A DNA stretch of 64,000 nt from Centropus unirufus. Taxonomy: Eukaryota; Chordata; Aves; Cuculiformes; Centropidae. A model generated the notes under the pieces. That model ran no database searches and had not been told where the DNA came from. It saw nothing but the letters and a program-made list of their open reading frames with translations. A program made the translations under genes and the position numbers. The stretch is from NCBI GenBank assembly GCA_013397695.1, contig VYZI01000103.1:793558-857557 (forward strand), in the 5' to 3' direction. The stretch's first letter is position 1; each line of letters starts with the position of its first letter. This document shows positions 49,954 through 61,280 of this stretch, one piece after another.

Positions 49954-52855
49954 CTACAGTTTCAAACAAACTATATTTTTCATTGATTTATGTTTTATGG
50001 AAAAATTGCATAATAGTTTTAGTTCAAATACTTTTTAAACAGCTAAGTTGGGCTTCTACAGAAGGAAGATCATACTATCCTGAACTTCCTGGTCATCATG
50101 TTAAAATAAAATTAAATTGGGGGTATATTAAAATTTACATTTGCAAAAAAAAAAAAATAAATAGAAGAACCAATCCTAAATTTTTCAGAATTCTTCTATA
50201 CATTTATGAAACTAAGGCTAATGTACCCTGTGCAGGTGCAGCCCTACCTATACACACATCCACACCAATTCCAGGTGTACTTCATAATTCATTGGAAAGT
50301 ATGGGGTTTTTTGGCCAAGTTATTTTTTTCCATCACATTAGCTCCCTGATCTAAATCGCTGTGCAGCCAAAACAAGCAATTGCACTTATGTAAGAGGACA
50401 GCAGATAAGAGAGAAGAACAGGAAATGAGGACTGGTAAAGGGATCAGGAAAGCAGACATTGCCATCAAGTAACTGCACATAACTGTTGACTGAGTATGCA
50501 GAAATCGATCAACTGAAATATTATCTACTTTGAGTATCAACTTTATTTTCCTATCACTTTAGATCTATTATACCTGTGAAAAAGAGTCACTGTAACACAA
50601 AAAATTACATAGTGAATAATTAGCACAATCTAGTTTAGCTTTTGCCCAAGTGAAAAAAAAAATCCACATGGCTTTTCATGAGAAAAGAGTCTTTGACATC
50701 GCAGAAGATTAAGGAGTCTAAACACGGTAGTGAAATGAGTGCTGCTCAGGTAGATGAACTAGTGGGAGAGGGGGAAGTGGAATTTGATACTGTTTTCAAG
50801 CAATTGTTCTCCCCAAGCAATCCTCTCATTTCCTAACAACAGTGTAAAACATTGCTTTGAAATGGTGGGAGGAAAGGTCCCTTAGTTTTGTAGAAGTAAA
50901 GGAGGCGGGAAGACAGGGACATTCCCTTCACTCAGAATCCCAGAGCGGCTTTGTAGGAAATGCACAATTCATTGCTTGCATTTGAAGGTCAAACTTGGTG
51001 CCCTGCATAAGTATAATGAAATTATAGATTTTTCATGGAAAGCATCCATAACTTTCAAATATAACAAAGTCAAAATGAATACATCTACCAATTAAACCTG
51101 ACATTTAAAATGGGAGCCAATCTGTTTTCAATTCTCAAATCATTCATTGCTCCTATTGTATTAAACCAAAAGACAGAACAAGCTTAAAATACATTAACTT
51201 AGTTAAACAAAGCTTGATTTTATGATGTAAATGTAAGCCTTCACAGTTCAGTAAGTTCTTTAAAATGTTATATGACTTTTCCACAGTACCTCAGCTGACA
51301 GGGGTTTTTTATAGTTCTTTATTCAAGTTTGTATCAGGGTCCCTGCTTCTACCACCCTCAGCCATGCTGATTGAAACATCTGAAGTTACGCACATTTGCT
51401 TCACAAGAAGCTCCTACTCTGCAGGCTGACACCTGGCAACCATTGTATTCAGAGCAGCTGTCATGTGCTGAGGGTGCACAGCCCTCATGGAGAAATTTTA
51501 CTCTACAAACATCAAATGGAGATACATATGTACCAGGCACAACCAAGTATCTATATTTTAAGTCCTTATATGTCATCTGCTCCATATATTTCTTTCCCAT
51601 CTAAGAAATAAGGCACAATGAATTACAGCACCTTCTCCCTTCTTCTCTCCATTGTATAAGGTTCTTTTCCCTCAGCTATAGACTAACTTGTCTAAAAAGC
51701 AAGCTAATGAATTAGTCAATGAGAGTAGGGATAAAAGCTTTTTGAATTACCAGGAAAATATATATCAACAGTGAAGAAATGAATTATTCAAAGGTAGTGA
51801 GTCATATAAACTAAATATTGTATTTTAAAGATACTGTAACAGGAAATAAAAGCCATTAAAATTTCAAGCAGGCATACACCTTCCAATATTGGCAAGAGAA
51901 ATAAAAAAACCTACCCTATTAAAATACTGATAATCACTGTTAAAATGTATTTAAAGCAACTCCTAATGAAGTAAGACATACTTCCAGTTTCAGCCACACC
52001 ACAGCATTTTAATCCTTGCAACATATAGAGACACATTGTTCAGTAACACAAGAGTTCAATTAATTTCATTCATTTTATTTTTGCAGAAAGAGAAGCCAAA
52101 AGATTTAACTTTGTTGAAATACAAGTAATAAAATGAGAGACTGTACAAAGGAAGGTTAGGATGAAGCAGGACTCGATGCCTTAGCAATGCCATAATCCAG
52201 GGTAAGTAAGCACTGGATACATATATTTTAAACCACACCACAGAAATAAAAAAGTCTTTAAAGAAGCAGTTTATGAAAAATAGAAGTGTCTTATACACTT
52301 TGTGTCCTTGTCAAGTATAATTAACTATCAGCCAAATATGAAGCAAAAAGTAACATCTTCCATTCAAACTAAGCGTTGAAGTGCAAAGTAGATGTCTGAT
52401 ACTAATATGTGCACTTGTGAAATGGAAAAATATTTTTAAAATAGACATGCATAAGCAATAGGAGAGGAAAGAAGTTCATAGACTTGTGTTGTTGGGGAAA
52501 GATTCCCCTTCTCTTCTCCCCCTCTATGTGGTCACAAGTCTACTTTGTATTGCCTGAGTTCCCTCAGGAAAACTTTAAATTAGAAAGTACTGCTAGGATA
52601 CAAAAATAATCTAGGTACACTACAGATTAGACTAAGCTGCGATGGCCACATGTGTATAGCTTTTCCACCAAAATCTGAATGGATACATGCAAGAAATTGT
52701 TTTGTAAAATCAAGAGACTGTTTTGGACATAAGACTTTCAGACTGCAGTTCCCTCCTTGCCTATTTATTTATTTATTCTGAGTTTTCAGGTTTGGAAAAT
52801 TATTCATAATTATCACCTCCATCAATACTCTCTGTAGTGGAGCTATCTGTAACTA
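49954..52855. other. Non-coding or intronic sequence, no firm exon
   Basis: A+T-rich DNA. It contains the 142-codon plus-strand frame at 49,926-50,354, judged accidental. There are two minus-strand exon-like pieces with good acceptors (50,338-50,386 and 51.4-51.6 kb) whose phase does not fit the chain. A stretch at 50,780-51,000 has a less biased composition and could be conserved. If the minus-strand gene continues rightwards, this is intron. Confidence 0.4.
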
Positions 52856-52935
52856 CATAGAATCATAGAATGGTTTTGGTTGGAAGGGACCTTAAAGATC
52901 ATCTAGTTCCAACTCCCCTACCATGGGCAGGTTCA
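52856..52935 (-). mobile_element. CR1 LINE 3' tip
   Basis: The plus strand reads CATAGAATCATAGAATGG, then TTGGTTGGAAGGGACCTT, AAAGATCATCTAGTTCCAA and CTCCCCTACCATGGGCAGG. This is the reversed terminal ~80 bases of CR1, with two ATTCTATG octamers and little divergence, so it is relatively young compared with its neighbours. Confidence 0.95.
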
Positions 52936-55569
52936 TATGCAACTAAAGAAGTATAGATGGACAATGATTTTATTATGATGGATGATAAATAAATCCTGTA
53001 GTAGCATTATTAAATAACCTTAAAAGCATTTTAAACCTGAACATTAAAAGAAAATTAAAATTATATGACTGCCAAGAATGCACAAACTTCTTTTGCTTCT
53101 TCCACTTTGCATGGCCTTCTCTTGTGTGCACAGAGCACAGTTACCATCAACAAATATCATGTGATAATTCAGTACAAACCTTTAACAACCAAGAATCATT
53201 GGTATAGGAGGGGCAGGTGGATCCACAAAAGCTTTTAAACCCCGCTCCTCTTTCTGTCTTTTATTTCCCTCCTGTACTAAGCATGGGCAATGTAGTCATT
53301 AACTGAAAGCACAGCCCTGCAGAAATTCGAGAGGAGGAAGCACAGGGGGCAGCTGGATGTATACTGCATCTGTGCAGCAGACCTTGCATGTGGGATCCCC
53401 ACCAGCAAAACCATACTACAGCTGCCACTGCCAATTAAATATGATTTTTGTAAGGGTGCAGGCTCAAAATTGTTAATGAAATTCTTCTCCTGGGTAAAAT
53501 TAATTCTAGTTTTTACCAAGCCATTTCAAAGACATAATGTGGCCCTATTTACACACCTAAACAAAGTGGTTCATTTTTTCTAACTTACAGCCATCCAACT
53601 ACAAAAAGAACTGGAACTGAAGTGCAACATATAATCTAAAAGTTTCTCACCTCAAAACACCAGCTAAGATTTCCAAATAACTATAATGCATGTTTATTAC
53701 TTCTGAAGGTACATTAAAAAGCTCACAAAAAATTATACATTACTAGCATGGAGCCAGGATTACTTGCTATTAGTTTTTCCTCTCTCAGGATATTAATGCC
53801 CTAAATCGTCCAGAAAGCCTATCAACTGACAAACAAGCAGGTGAAAAGTCATAGTTCCTGTGCTCTGTGAAAATCCAGCATTTCATTTAGAATTCCTTTT
53901 TCATTTTCCCTCAGGATTACCATTTACTTAGACAGGACATTTAATAAGAACACCAGAGATGCCAGGAAAAATATCTTTGGATCAAGATCAAAAGTTTACC
54001 ATTCCCAAGCAATATCACCTGTGTCAGCCTGATTTCAGACTGTATGGAGTCTGCTTGAGTCACTGTAGTGCCCCAGGACTTATTCCCCTCTGTTGGCCAT
54101 TCCACTTTAGAGTTGTATCTCCTATAAAATGGCAAAGTGATTCATCCAAAGGTTAAACTGGCACATGCAGTCCTGGATGTTGCCCGGTCAGTGAGTCTAG
54201 TCCATGTACGTATTCCCTTAAGGCATCATAGCAGTATACAGGAAACAAATCAGCAAACTGACCCAACTGTTTCAAGTCAATTAAGCTTGAATGTTATGAT
54301 TCAGGTCTACTGTACTCATAATTTTTTTCACTTTTCCTCAATGAAAGGGAGAAGGAGGAGGAAAGGAATTTGACTATGATATTTCCATCATATATGGAAA
54401 CAGAACAGATTGAAACATCCACTGAAACTTTCGGTTACAAAGGCTAGTAAGTAATTCAACATCTTCATTCAATAACTTTTTCATTCAACATTTAAGAAGT
54501 CATATTATAACTTGAATCTTGTGCAACATCTGATACTTGAGTATACAGAGATCAAAGCTGAATCCCTTCTGAAATGTGTTTTAGTCAAAATACACATGAC
54601 CTGGCTCATGGAGCCAATTGGGTAAAAGGGGCAAATGAATACCATGTAGACATTCAAATTAGGTAGTGTTGCCTAAGTTTTTGGACATTCTATTTTTTGT
54701 CTTCTGGAGAATAAAATAACCTAAATAGAAGTTTTATCTAGTGTATATAGCTGGGTATTTGTTTGGAAGTAGGCCAGTGGAGGGTAGTTCAAATAGAACA
54801 CCTCAGTAACATTATGGGAAAGCATCCCCAACATTAACAAGGAAAAAGTGATCAATAATATTATTAAATGCCAACCAACTGATGTTGTCATCAATCTTGA
54901 AATGCTGAAGCCATGTTTTTTAATTTTTCCACATCAGTCTATGCAGATAAAACAACCTAAGCCTCATTATTACCATGAAAGCAATAGATTAAATAATACA
55001 TGAAAGATTTTATTCTTACAGCCATATAATAGATAAAAATCTCATCCAAGTGCAGAAAGTCACATTGGTGATACCCTACCAGAAAAAAAACTAGGATGGA
55101 TAATACTGTAACTGTTGTACTGAAGCAAAAAGCACAGACTGCTTTTAGAGCTAATTGTACCTCTAAGCAGTCTGGTATGTTTCAAGTAGTCTTTCCTCTG
55201 CCACGGCTGACTGAAATTATGGCTTTTCTTCCACTGATGATAGATAATAGAAATAGAGAATTGTGACAGGGGAAGATAAGGTAGAAGCCTATAGCATTTC
55301 TGTAGGACACCAATTTCTATAAAACAAGCACAATAATAAGAGAAATGTAAAGTTTATCAGGATAGTTCATGACAATTTTAACACTTGCCATGTTTCACTG
55401 TGAAGATTTTACTCTAGATATTCATCACTCAGACCTAACAGACACTAAAAAGAAAATTCAGAAAACACACAGGAAAAACACATCATGATTCTGAAGAAAT
55501 TCCAACATTCCCTCTTGGATGGGCACATTGTGTGGTACTCCATCACCAGGTTCCTGGTGATGATCAGTT
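52936..55569. other. Non-coding sequence, no gene seen
   Basis: A+T-rich DNA between the CR1 tip and the long CR1. A few mixed-composition open frames (53,277-53,519 minus, 53,959-54,373 plus) lack splice support. The exact start of the long CR1 could be up to ~80 bases left of 55,570. Confidence 0.5.
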
Positions 55570-55898
55570 GAGTCAGCAGCAATGCTCTTTTGGTGAGACC
55601 CAGCAGCAGGATCATCGAGTACTGCAATTGGGTGCTAGCTTGTGGCAGTGGGGCAGTTGCCAGAGCAGGACAAAGCCCAGCAGAATCCAGAAGGGAGCAG
55701 GCAAACAGGTACAGGCCATGTCTAAAAACAGGGCAGTTTGAACAGCAGTTTGAGCAGGGAGGGCGAGCAGAGAGGCCACAGTGTGGGTGCCGGAGGCCAG
55801 CTAGGAGGAACCAAGGACCATGGTGACCACCTAGTAGATAAGGCTGCTCATGGTTCTGCACCAGCAATGACTGATGCAGCTATGTAGATAGAGCCCCA

Positions 55899-56204
55899 TT
55901 GGGTGCATGTAGCCACCCAGGTATCAGGCTGCAGGCATGCCCCCATCTCACACTGCCAATGAACCCCAGTAGAGAATTTGCTTGTGGAAGTTGTGCTCAG
56001 GTGGAAGAACTCCTCCACTTGGTGTCAGAACTAAGGGAGGAAGTAACCAAGCTAAGGATCATCCAAGAGTGCGAGAGGGAGATAGACCACTGGAACAAAA
56101 CCCTATGCTCCTTCTCACAGACTCAGCGGGAAGACATGGCTAGCGTTATTGAGGATTCCCCATCCTCTATCTGTCTGGTTGATGAGAAGTATGATGGGGA
56201 ATGA
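55899..56204 (+). pseudogene. CR1 ORF1 N-terminal part (Cys motif and coiled-coil-like helix), broken
   Basis: The frame holds FACGSCAQVEELLHLVSELR followed by EEVTKLRIIQECEREIDHW. This is a short Cys-x-x-Cys element leading into a heptad-like leucine/charged helix, as in the nucleic-acid-binding ORF1 protein of avian CR1. It ends at a stop at 56,204. The next recognisable ORF1 part (56,405 on) is in a different frame, so at least one indel separates them. Confidence 0.75.
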
Positions 56205-56404
56205 CAGCAAGTTCCTGCCCAGCACGGCAGGCATGTCATCCCCACTCCAACATCAAACTCCCAGATTCCATTGCACAATAGATATGAAGTACTGCAGGTC
56301 TAATCAAACTCCAAAGAGGATGATATCTCCCATAGCGTAGAAACATTCCCTAGGCAGAGCCATCCCAAGCCGACTATCAGAACAACCTCTGAAAAGAAGA
56401 AAAG

Positions 56405-56737
56405 ATGGGTCATTGTCTGGGGAAGTCCCTTCTGAAGGGAACAGAAGGCTGGATCTGCAGACAAGACCCACTACACAGGAAGGTCTCCAGCCTACCCAAT
56501 GCCTCTGTGGAAGACATTAAAAGAAAACTCCCAACTCTAGTAAAGCCTACAGATTATTATCCACACACAGTATTCCAAGTAGGCAGTAATCAAATGCATT
56601 ATAGGAAACTAAAGGTAATTAAAAGAGACTTCAGAGCACTGGGAAAAATGGTGAAGGGCTCCGGGGGACAGGCAGTGTTTTCCTTGACAATTCCAATTGC
56701 AAGGAATGACAAGGCAATGAACAAGAAAAATCAATAA
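56405..56737 (+). pseudogene. CR1 ORF1 SGNH/GDSL-type esterase-like domain, broken
   Basis: The frame contains GKSLLKGTEGWICRQDPLHR, then KPTDYYPHTVFQVGSNQMHY, KVIKRDFRALGKMV and VFSLTIP. This matches the esterase-like domain known from CR1 ORF1 proteins. The usual catalytic-block GDS reads GKS here, so the nucleophile's neighbour is altered. The frame differs from the upstream ORF1 part, and a stop closes it at 56,737. Confidence 0.72.
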
Positions 56738-56914
56738 ATTAATAATTGGCTCTGAACCTGGTGTGAGGAGCAAAACTAGGTTCTTTGATCATAGACTGTT
56801 CTACAGACTTCTTGCCCAGGGATGGGGAATACTTGTCCCCAAGTAAGAATAATCTCTAAGAATCAAACAGGGCTCATTAACAGAGTTTTAAACTAGATGT
56901 GAAGGGGCAGGGGG

Positions 56915-57355
56915 ATGGGACCAAGCTCGACAGAGATGAGCCTAGGAATGGCAGTCCAGACTCTGAGAGATGGTGTACTGGTGAGGACCTTCAGTATGTC
57001 ACCTCAGGGGGGAGTGCGGGTGAGTACTAGAAGCAACAAAGATGAGGATGGCATTGACAGATCGAATAATTTAATGGACATTAATTTGGGAATTAAGGCT
57101 ATTCCCCTTAAGAGTGCAGTGAGACTAACAACCCATCTGAAGTGCATGTACACCAAAGCACACAGTATATGTAACAAAGAGAAGGAACTAGAGACTATTG
57201 TAAAGAAAGGTGACTGTGACTTAATTGCCATCACAGAAACATGGTGGGGTGACTTCCATAGCTGGAGTGCCACTACAGTTGGATATAAACTCTTCAGGTG
57301 TGATAAGAAAGGTAGGAGAGGTGTTGGGGTAGCCCTTTACATTAGAGAGTTTTGA
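56915..57355 (+). pseudogene. CR1 ORF2 endonuclease domain, truncated by a stop
   Basis: The frame includes LKCMYTKAHSICNKEKELE, then DCDLIAITETWWGDFHSW and KKGRRGVGVALYI. These are the N-terminal blocks of the apurinic/apyrimidinic-type endonuclease that nicks target DNA for LINE insertion, with the ETWW block intact. A TGA ends it at 57,355. Downstream pieces continue in another frame around 57,595-57,720 (FLDCVEAKFITQLVSE, DLLFVNRERL), and a stop falls directly after a LVGD block near 57,543. Confidence 0.82.
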
Positions 57356-58468
57356 TACCCTTGAGCTTGATGGTGATGGTAGAAATAATCTCTGTGGGTA
57401 AAACTCAGAGGAGCATGCAATGAGGCTGATATTGTGGTGGGAATCTGTTATAGACCACCTTAGACAGGAATAAAAGGTTGATGAGTTATTTCACAAACAA
57501 CTGGGAGAAGTCTCACTATCGCTGGCTCTTATCCTAGTGGGAGACTAACTTACTAGATGTCTGCTGAAAGTATGAAACAGCAGAGAGGAAACAGTCTAGG
57601 AGGTTTCTGGATTGTGTGGAAGCCAAATTCATCACACAGCTGGTGAGTGAGCTAACAAGGGAAGGTGCCCAGCTGGACCTGCTGTTTGTGAACAGAGAAA
57701 GGCTTTGTGGGAAGTGTGATAGTTGGAGTACACCTGTGACACAGTGATCATGGGATGGTAGAATTCTCAGTTCTAGGAGATTTGAGGAGGGTGGTCAGCA
57801 GAAAGGCCACCTTGGACTTGCAGAGGGCAGATTTTGGACTGTTCAGAAAGCTGGTTGATAAAGTTCCATGGGAGCCAAAGAGGGCTGGGTGCACTTCAAC
57901 ATGGAAATCCTGGCAGCACAAGAGCAGGTGTCCTTGTATGCTGAAAAATGAGCTGGAAGGGAAAAAAAAAAATCTTGGTTGAGCAGAGAAAGCTGGGTGG
58001 ATATCAAGAAAAATAGGAAAGTCTATAAATCTTGGAAGAAGAGGCAGGCATCTCAGGAGGACTACAAAGATGAAGTGGGATCACGGAAGGAGAAAATCAG
58101 AAGGGCCAAAGCCCAAATAGAACTTAGGCTCACTAATTCTGTAAAAGACAATAAAAAATGTTTCTACAAATACATCAATAGTTAAAGGACCAGGGAGAAT
58201 CTCCAGTCCTTATTGGATGGAAAAGGAACAATTATGACAAGAGAAGAAGACAAGTGAGAGGTACTTAATGCCTTCTTTACCTCTGTCTTTAATATTAACT
58301 GTTCCCTGGATATTCATCCTCAAGAACCAGAAAACAGGAAGGAAGAGCAAAACAAAGCTCCCATGATCCATGAGGAGATGCTTGGAGACCTGCTTGGCCA
58401 ATTAAACATTCATCAGTCTATGGGGCTGGATGGGATCCACCGCAGGGTATTGAGGGGAGCCGACAGAA

Positions 58469-59551
58469 GTGCTTGCCAGGCCCCTTTCCACCATCTATCA
58501 GGAGTCCTGGCTGACTGGGGAAATTCCATTTGACTGGAAACTGGCCGATGTTACACCTATTTATAAGAAGGTTCAGAGGGAGGTTCCAGGGTACAACAGG
58601 CCTGTCAGCTTGACCTCAGTGCCAACAAAGGTCATGAAAGAGGTCATCACTAGTGCTATAACACAGCACATACAAGATAACAGGTGATCAGGCCCAGTCA
58701 ACACTGGCTCATGAAAGGCAGGTCCTGCCAAACTAAACCTGATGTCATCCTATGACAAAGTGGCCTGCTTAGTGGATGAGGGAAAGGCTATGGACATAAT
58801 CTACCCGGACTTCAGTAAAGCATTTGACACAATTTGTCACAGCATTCTGCTCAAGAAGCTCTCTGCCGCTGTCCTGGACAGGTGTACCCTGTCCTGAGTG
58901 GAAAACTGTCTGGATGGTCAGCCCCAAAGAGTTCTGGTACATGAAGCTAAATCTAGCTGGATGCGAGTCACATGTGGTGCTCCCCAGGGTTCAGTGCTAG
59001 GTCCAGTCCTATTCAACATCTTTATCAATGACCTGGACGAAGGGATGGAATGTAGCCTTGGTAAGTTCACAGACAACACTAAGCTGGGAGAAAGTGTTTA
59101 TTTGATTGGGGACAGGGACACTCTTCAAAGGGATCTGAACAGGCTGGACCGATGGGCTGAAGCTAATGTCATGAGGTTTTACAAGGCCGAATACTGGGTC
59201 CTGCACTTGGGACACAACCACCACAGGCAGTGCTACATGCCTGGGAAAGCGTGGCTGGAAAGCTGTCTGGCAGAGAGGGACCTGAGGGTATTGGTTGACA
59301 GTCGACTGAACTTGAGTCAGCAATGTGTCCAGGTATCCAAGAAGGCCAATGACACCTTGGCCTGTACCAAAAACAGCTTGGCCAGCAGGCCCAGGGAGGT
59401 GACTCTGCCCCTGTACTCAGCACTGGTGAGGCTGTACCTTGAATCCTATGTTCATTTCCGGGCCTCTCATTACAAGAAGGATGTTGAGGTTCTGGAACAT
59501 GTCCAGAGAAGAGCAACAAAGCTGGTGAAGGGGCTGGAGAAGAAGTCTTAA
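58469..59551 (+). pseudogene. CR1 ORF2 reverse transcriptase domain, broken by in-frame stops
   Basis: A single reading frame carries the palm and finger blocks in order: FDWKLADVTPIYKK, YNRPVSLTSVPTKVM, DFSKAFDT (58,808-58,831), [20 protein letters not shown] (about 58,973-59,032), then FTDNTKLG. A thumb-like C-terminal region follows, with [12 protein letters not shown] and [12 protein letters not shown]. It keeps one frame for ~1.08 kb, with TGA stops at 58,685, 58,712 and 58,895 and a TAA at 59,549. The catalytic Asp-Asp pair reads Asp-Asn (DN), so the enzyme would be dead even without the stops. Antisense frames at 59.0-59.9 kb are shadows. Confidence 0.9.
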
Positions 59552-59935
59552 GAGGAGTGGCTGAGAGAACTGGGGTTGTTTAGCCTGGAGAAGAGGAGTC
59601 TGAGGGGAGACCTTATCATTGCCTACAACTACCTCAAAGGAGATTGTGGAGATTTGGGCGTTGGTCTGTTCTCCCAAGTGACTGGTGAAAGGACATGACA
59701 GAATGGCATCAAGCTGTGCTTGGGGAAGGGCAGGTTGGACATTAGGAAAAAGTTTTTACCAAGAGAGTCATTGGATGTTGGAGCAGGCTCCCCAGGAAGG
59801 TGGTGGAATCGCCATCCCTGGATGTTTTTAAAAGATGGGTAGATGAGGTGATTCGGAATATGGTTTAGTGGTGGACAGGTACAGCTGGACTTGATGATCT
59901 CGGTGGTCTCCTCCAACCTAGCAATTCTATGATGC

Positions 59936-61014
59936 AAATATACGGTGCTACTCTTTGGAAACTGTTTTTAAACTGTTTGCTAATGATATCTACTGGCTTT
60001 CCATAACATGGGAAATAGGAGACACCAAAGTCAGCTAATAATTGTTTGTCCACTACTTAATGTGTACTAAATGAAGTTTAGCTGGAAGAGAAAATTGCTA
60101 ATCACTACTATGAATTTGTAAACATATTTGCTACAAACAATATTTATGTTCTTGTGAAGTTATTTGCTGTATCTTCTTAGCTACTCCTGATCTACTCCTT
60201 CTTTCCTTCAACAGCATCTTTTATAAACAAAGTGTTATGTTCATATATATACCACAGAGCTAGAGGTCAAGTGAAACATAGTTCCACAATGAATATATGA
60301 AGTGTAGACTAGAGAATTATATGTGGCAATGTTTCACTCTATTATCTCATAGCAAACATAAAAAGGACAAGAGATATTTCTTAGAGAAGATTTTATCTCC
60401 TAAGAAAGCTCCTGCCCAACTAGTGCAAAGGGAATACTAGAAGAAACCGATCTGACAGCCACTGACTGTGTGTAACAAACATGCCAGTGCACTTGAGATG
60501 CTCCTGTGAAAATCTTCATGACATTTATTATGAAAGGTTTTTAAATACACACACAAAAAAAAAATCTAGCTGCTATTTATCTGCAAATTTATTAGACATG
60601 CTCATTGGTAGCAAGCTATGATAATTCAAAGCATCCAAAACAGCTCAATTAGAAATAATTCCCACAATCCACTAAATAGTCTGCCTTAGTATCTCCTCAT
60701 GAAGGTAATGTTACAGACAAAATACATACTCTGTCAAAAGGTTGTTTTTTGGTTGATAAAGACTACCATAAATGTTATCTGCCCTAAAGATTACAACCAA
60801 TTTTCAAAGATGTGCCAGACAGCATGATGTAGCTGTAGTATTGATGTGTCTGTGAAGAGTTTGTTAAAGGGGGAAGGGACTCAGGATTCTCTAAAAACAC
60901 AGAAAACAAAACAAGGCATAAGAGAAAAACAATAATATTCATCTGTAGAAGAAGTAAGCATCTCAGCAGTAGGCCAGCTAAAAGCATTAAAATGCCTTGG
61001 GCAAAAACCTGAGC
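59936..61014. other. Non-coding sequence, no gene seen
   Basis: A+T-rich DNA between two CR1 copies. No exon or other repeat recognised. Confidence 0.55.
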
Positions 61015-61280
61015 TGAGCTTGTTTAGCCAGACTAAAGAGAAGCAGAGAAAAAATTTAATACCAGCCTACAACTCTTTGCATGCAAGTTAGAATTGTTGT
61101 CAAAGATGGCTCTCTCCATATTGTGGGATGCTACAATATCCTGTCATCACTGCTAACAGCTGTGAAGGTTATCATTAAGGAAAAGCTAATCCAGAGGTTG
61201 AGGCAGCCCAGAGACAGATGCCGAAACCTCCATTCTCATAAATTTTCAGGATTCGACAAGGCAAAAGCACTGTCTTAGAC
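61015..61280 (+). mobile_element. Very old, highly diverged CR1 fragment
   Basis: Faint but ordered similarity to the CR1 3' region: GCTTGTTTAGCCAGACTAAA resembles the GTTTAGCCTGGAGAAG block. CCAGCCTACAACTCTTTGC resembles the CCTACAACTACCT block. TTGAGGCAGCCCAGAGAC and ATTTTCAGGATTCGACAAGG resemble the late 3' UTR blocks. No octamer tail is left. The 65-codon open frame at 61,081-61,278 lies in it and is not a gene. Confidence 0.55.

Larger units (their letters stand above)
55570..59935 (+). mobile_element. Nearly full-length, inactive CR1 LINE retrotransposon
   Basis: A ~4.4 kb CR1 with all parts in order. It has a G+C-rich 5' UTR (AGGGAGGGCGAGCAGAGAGG at about 55,756-55,775) and ORF1 remnants (55,899-56,737). 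ORF2 remnants cover endonuclease (56,915-57,355) and reverse transcriptase (58,469-59,551). The 3' UTR has TAGCCTGGAGAAGAGGAG, CATCCCTGGATGTTTTTAAA, then CTGGACTTGATGATCTC. The end is a single ATTCTATGAT at 59,924-59,933. Frameshifts and stops break both ORFs, so it cannot move. Full-length CR1 copies are a small minority, since most are 5' truncated like the others here. The left end is approximate. If the minus-strand gene extends this far, this insertion is intronic and antisense to it. Confidence 0.92.

Noticed and set aside
49926..50354. 142-codon plus-strand open frame
   Set aside because: It is driven by A+T-rich sequence (Lys/Ile/Tyr runs around an A tract at 50,144-50,159). It has no splice or promoter context and no recognisable domain.
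50338..50386. Minus-strand stretch after a very long pyrimidine tract
   Set aside because: Only a weak GTGATG donor, and the phase does not match the neighbouring candidates.
55445..55867. 140-codon minus-strand open frame
   Set aside because: Antisense to the CR1 5' UTR; stop-poor because of base composition.
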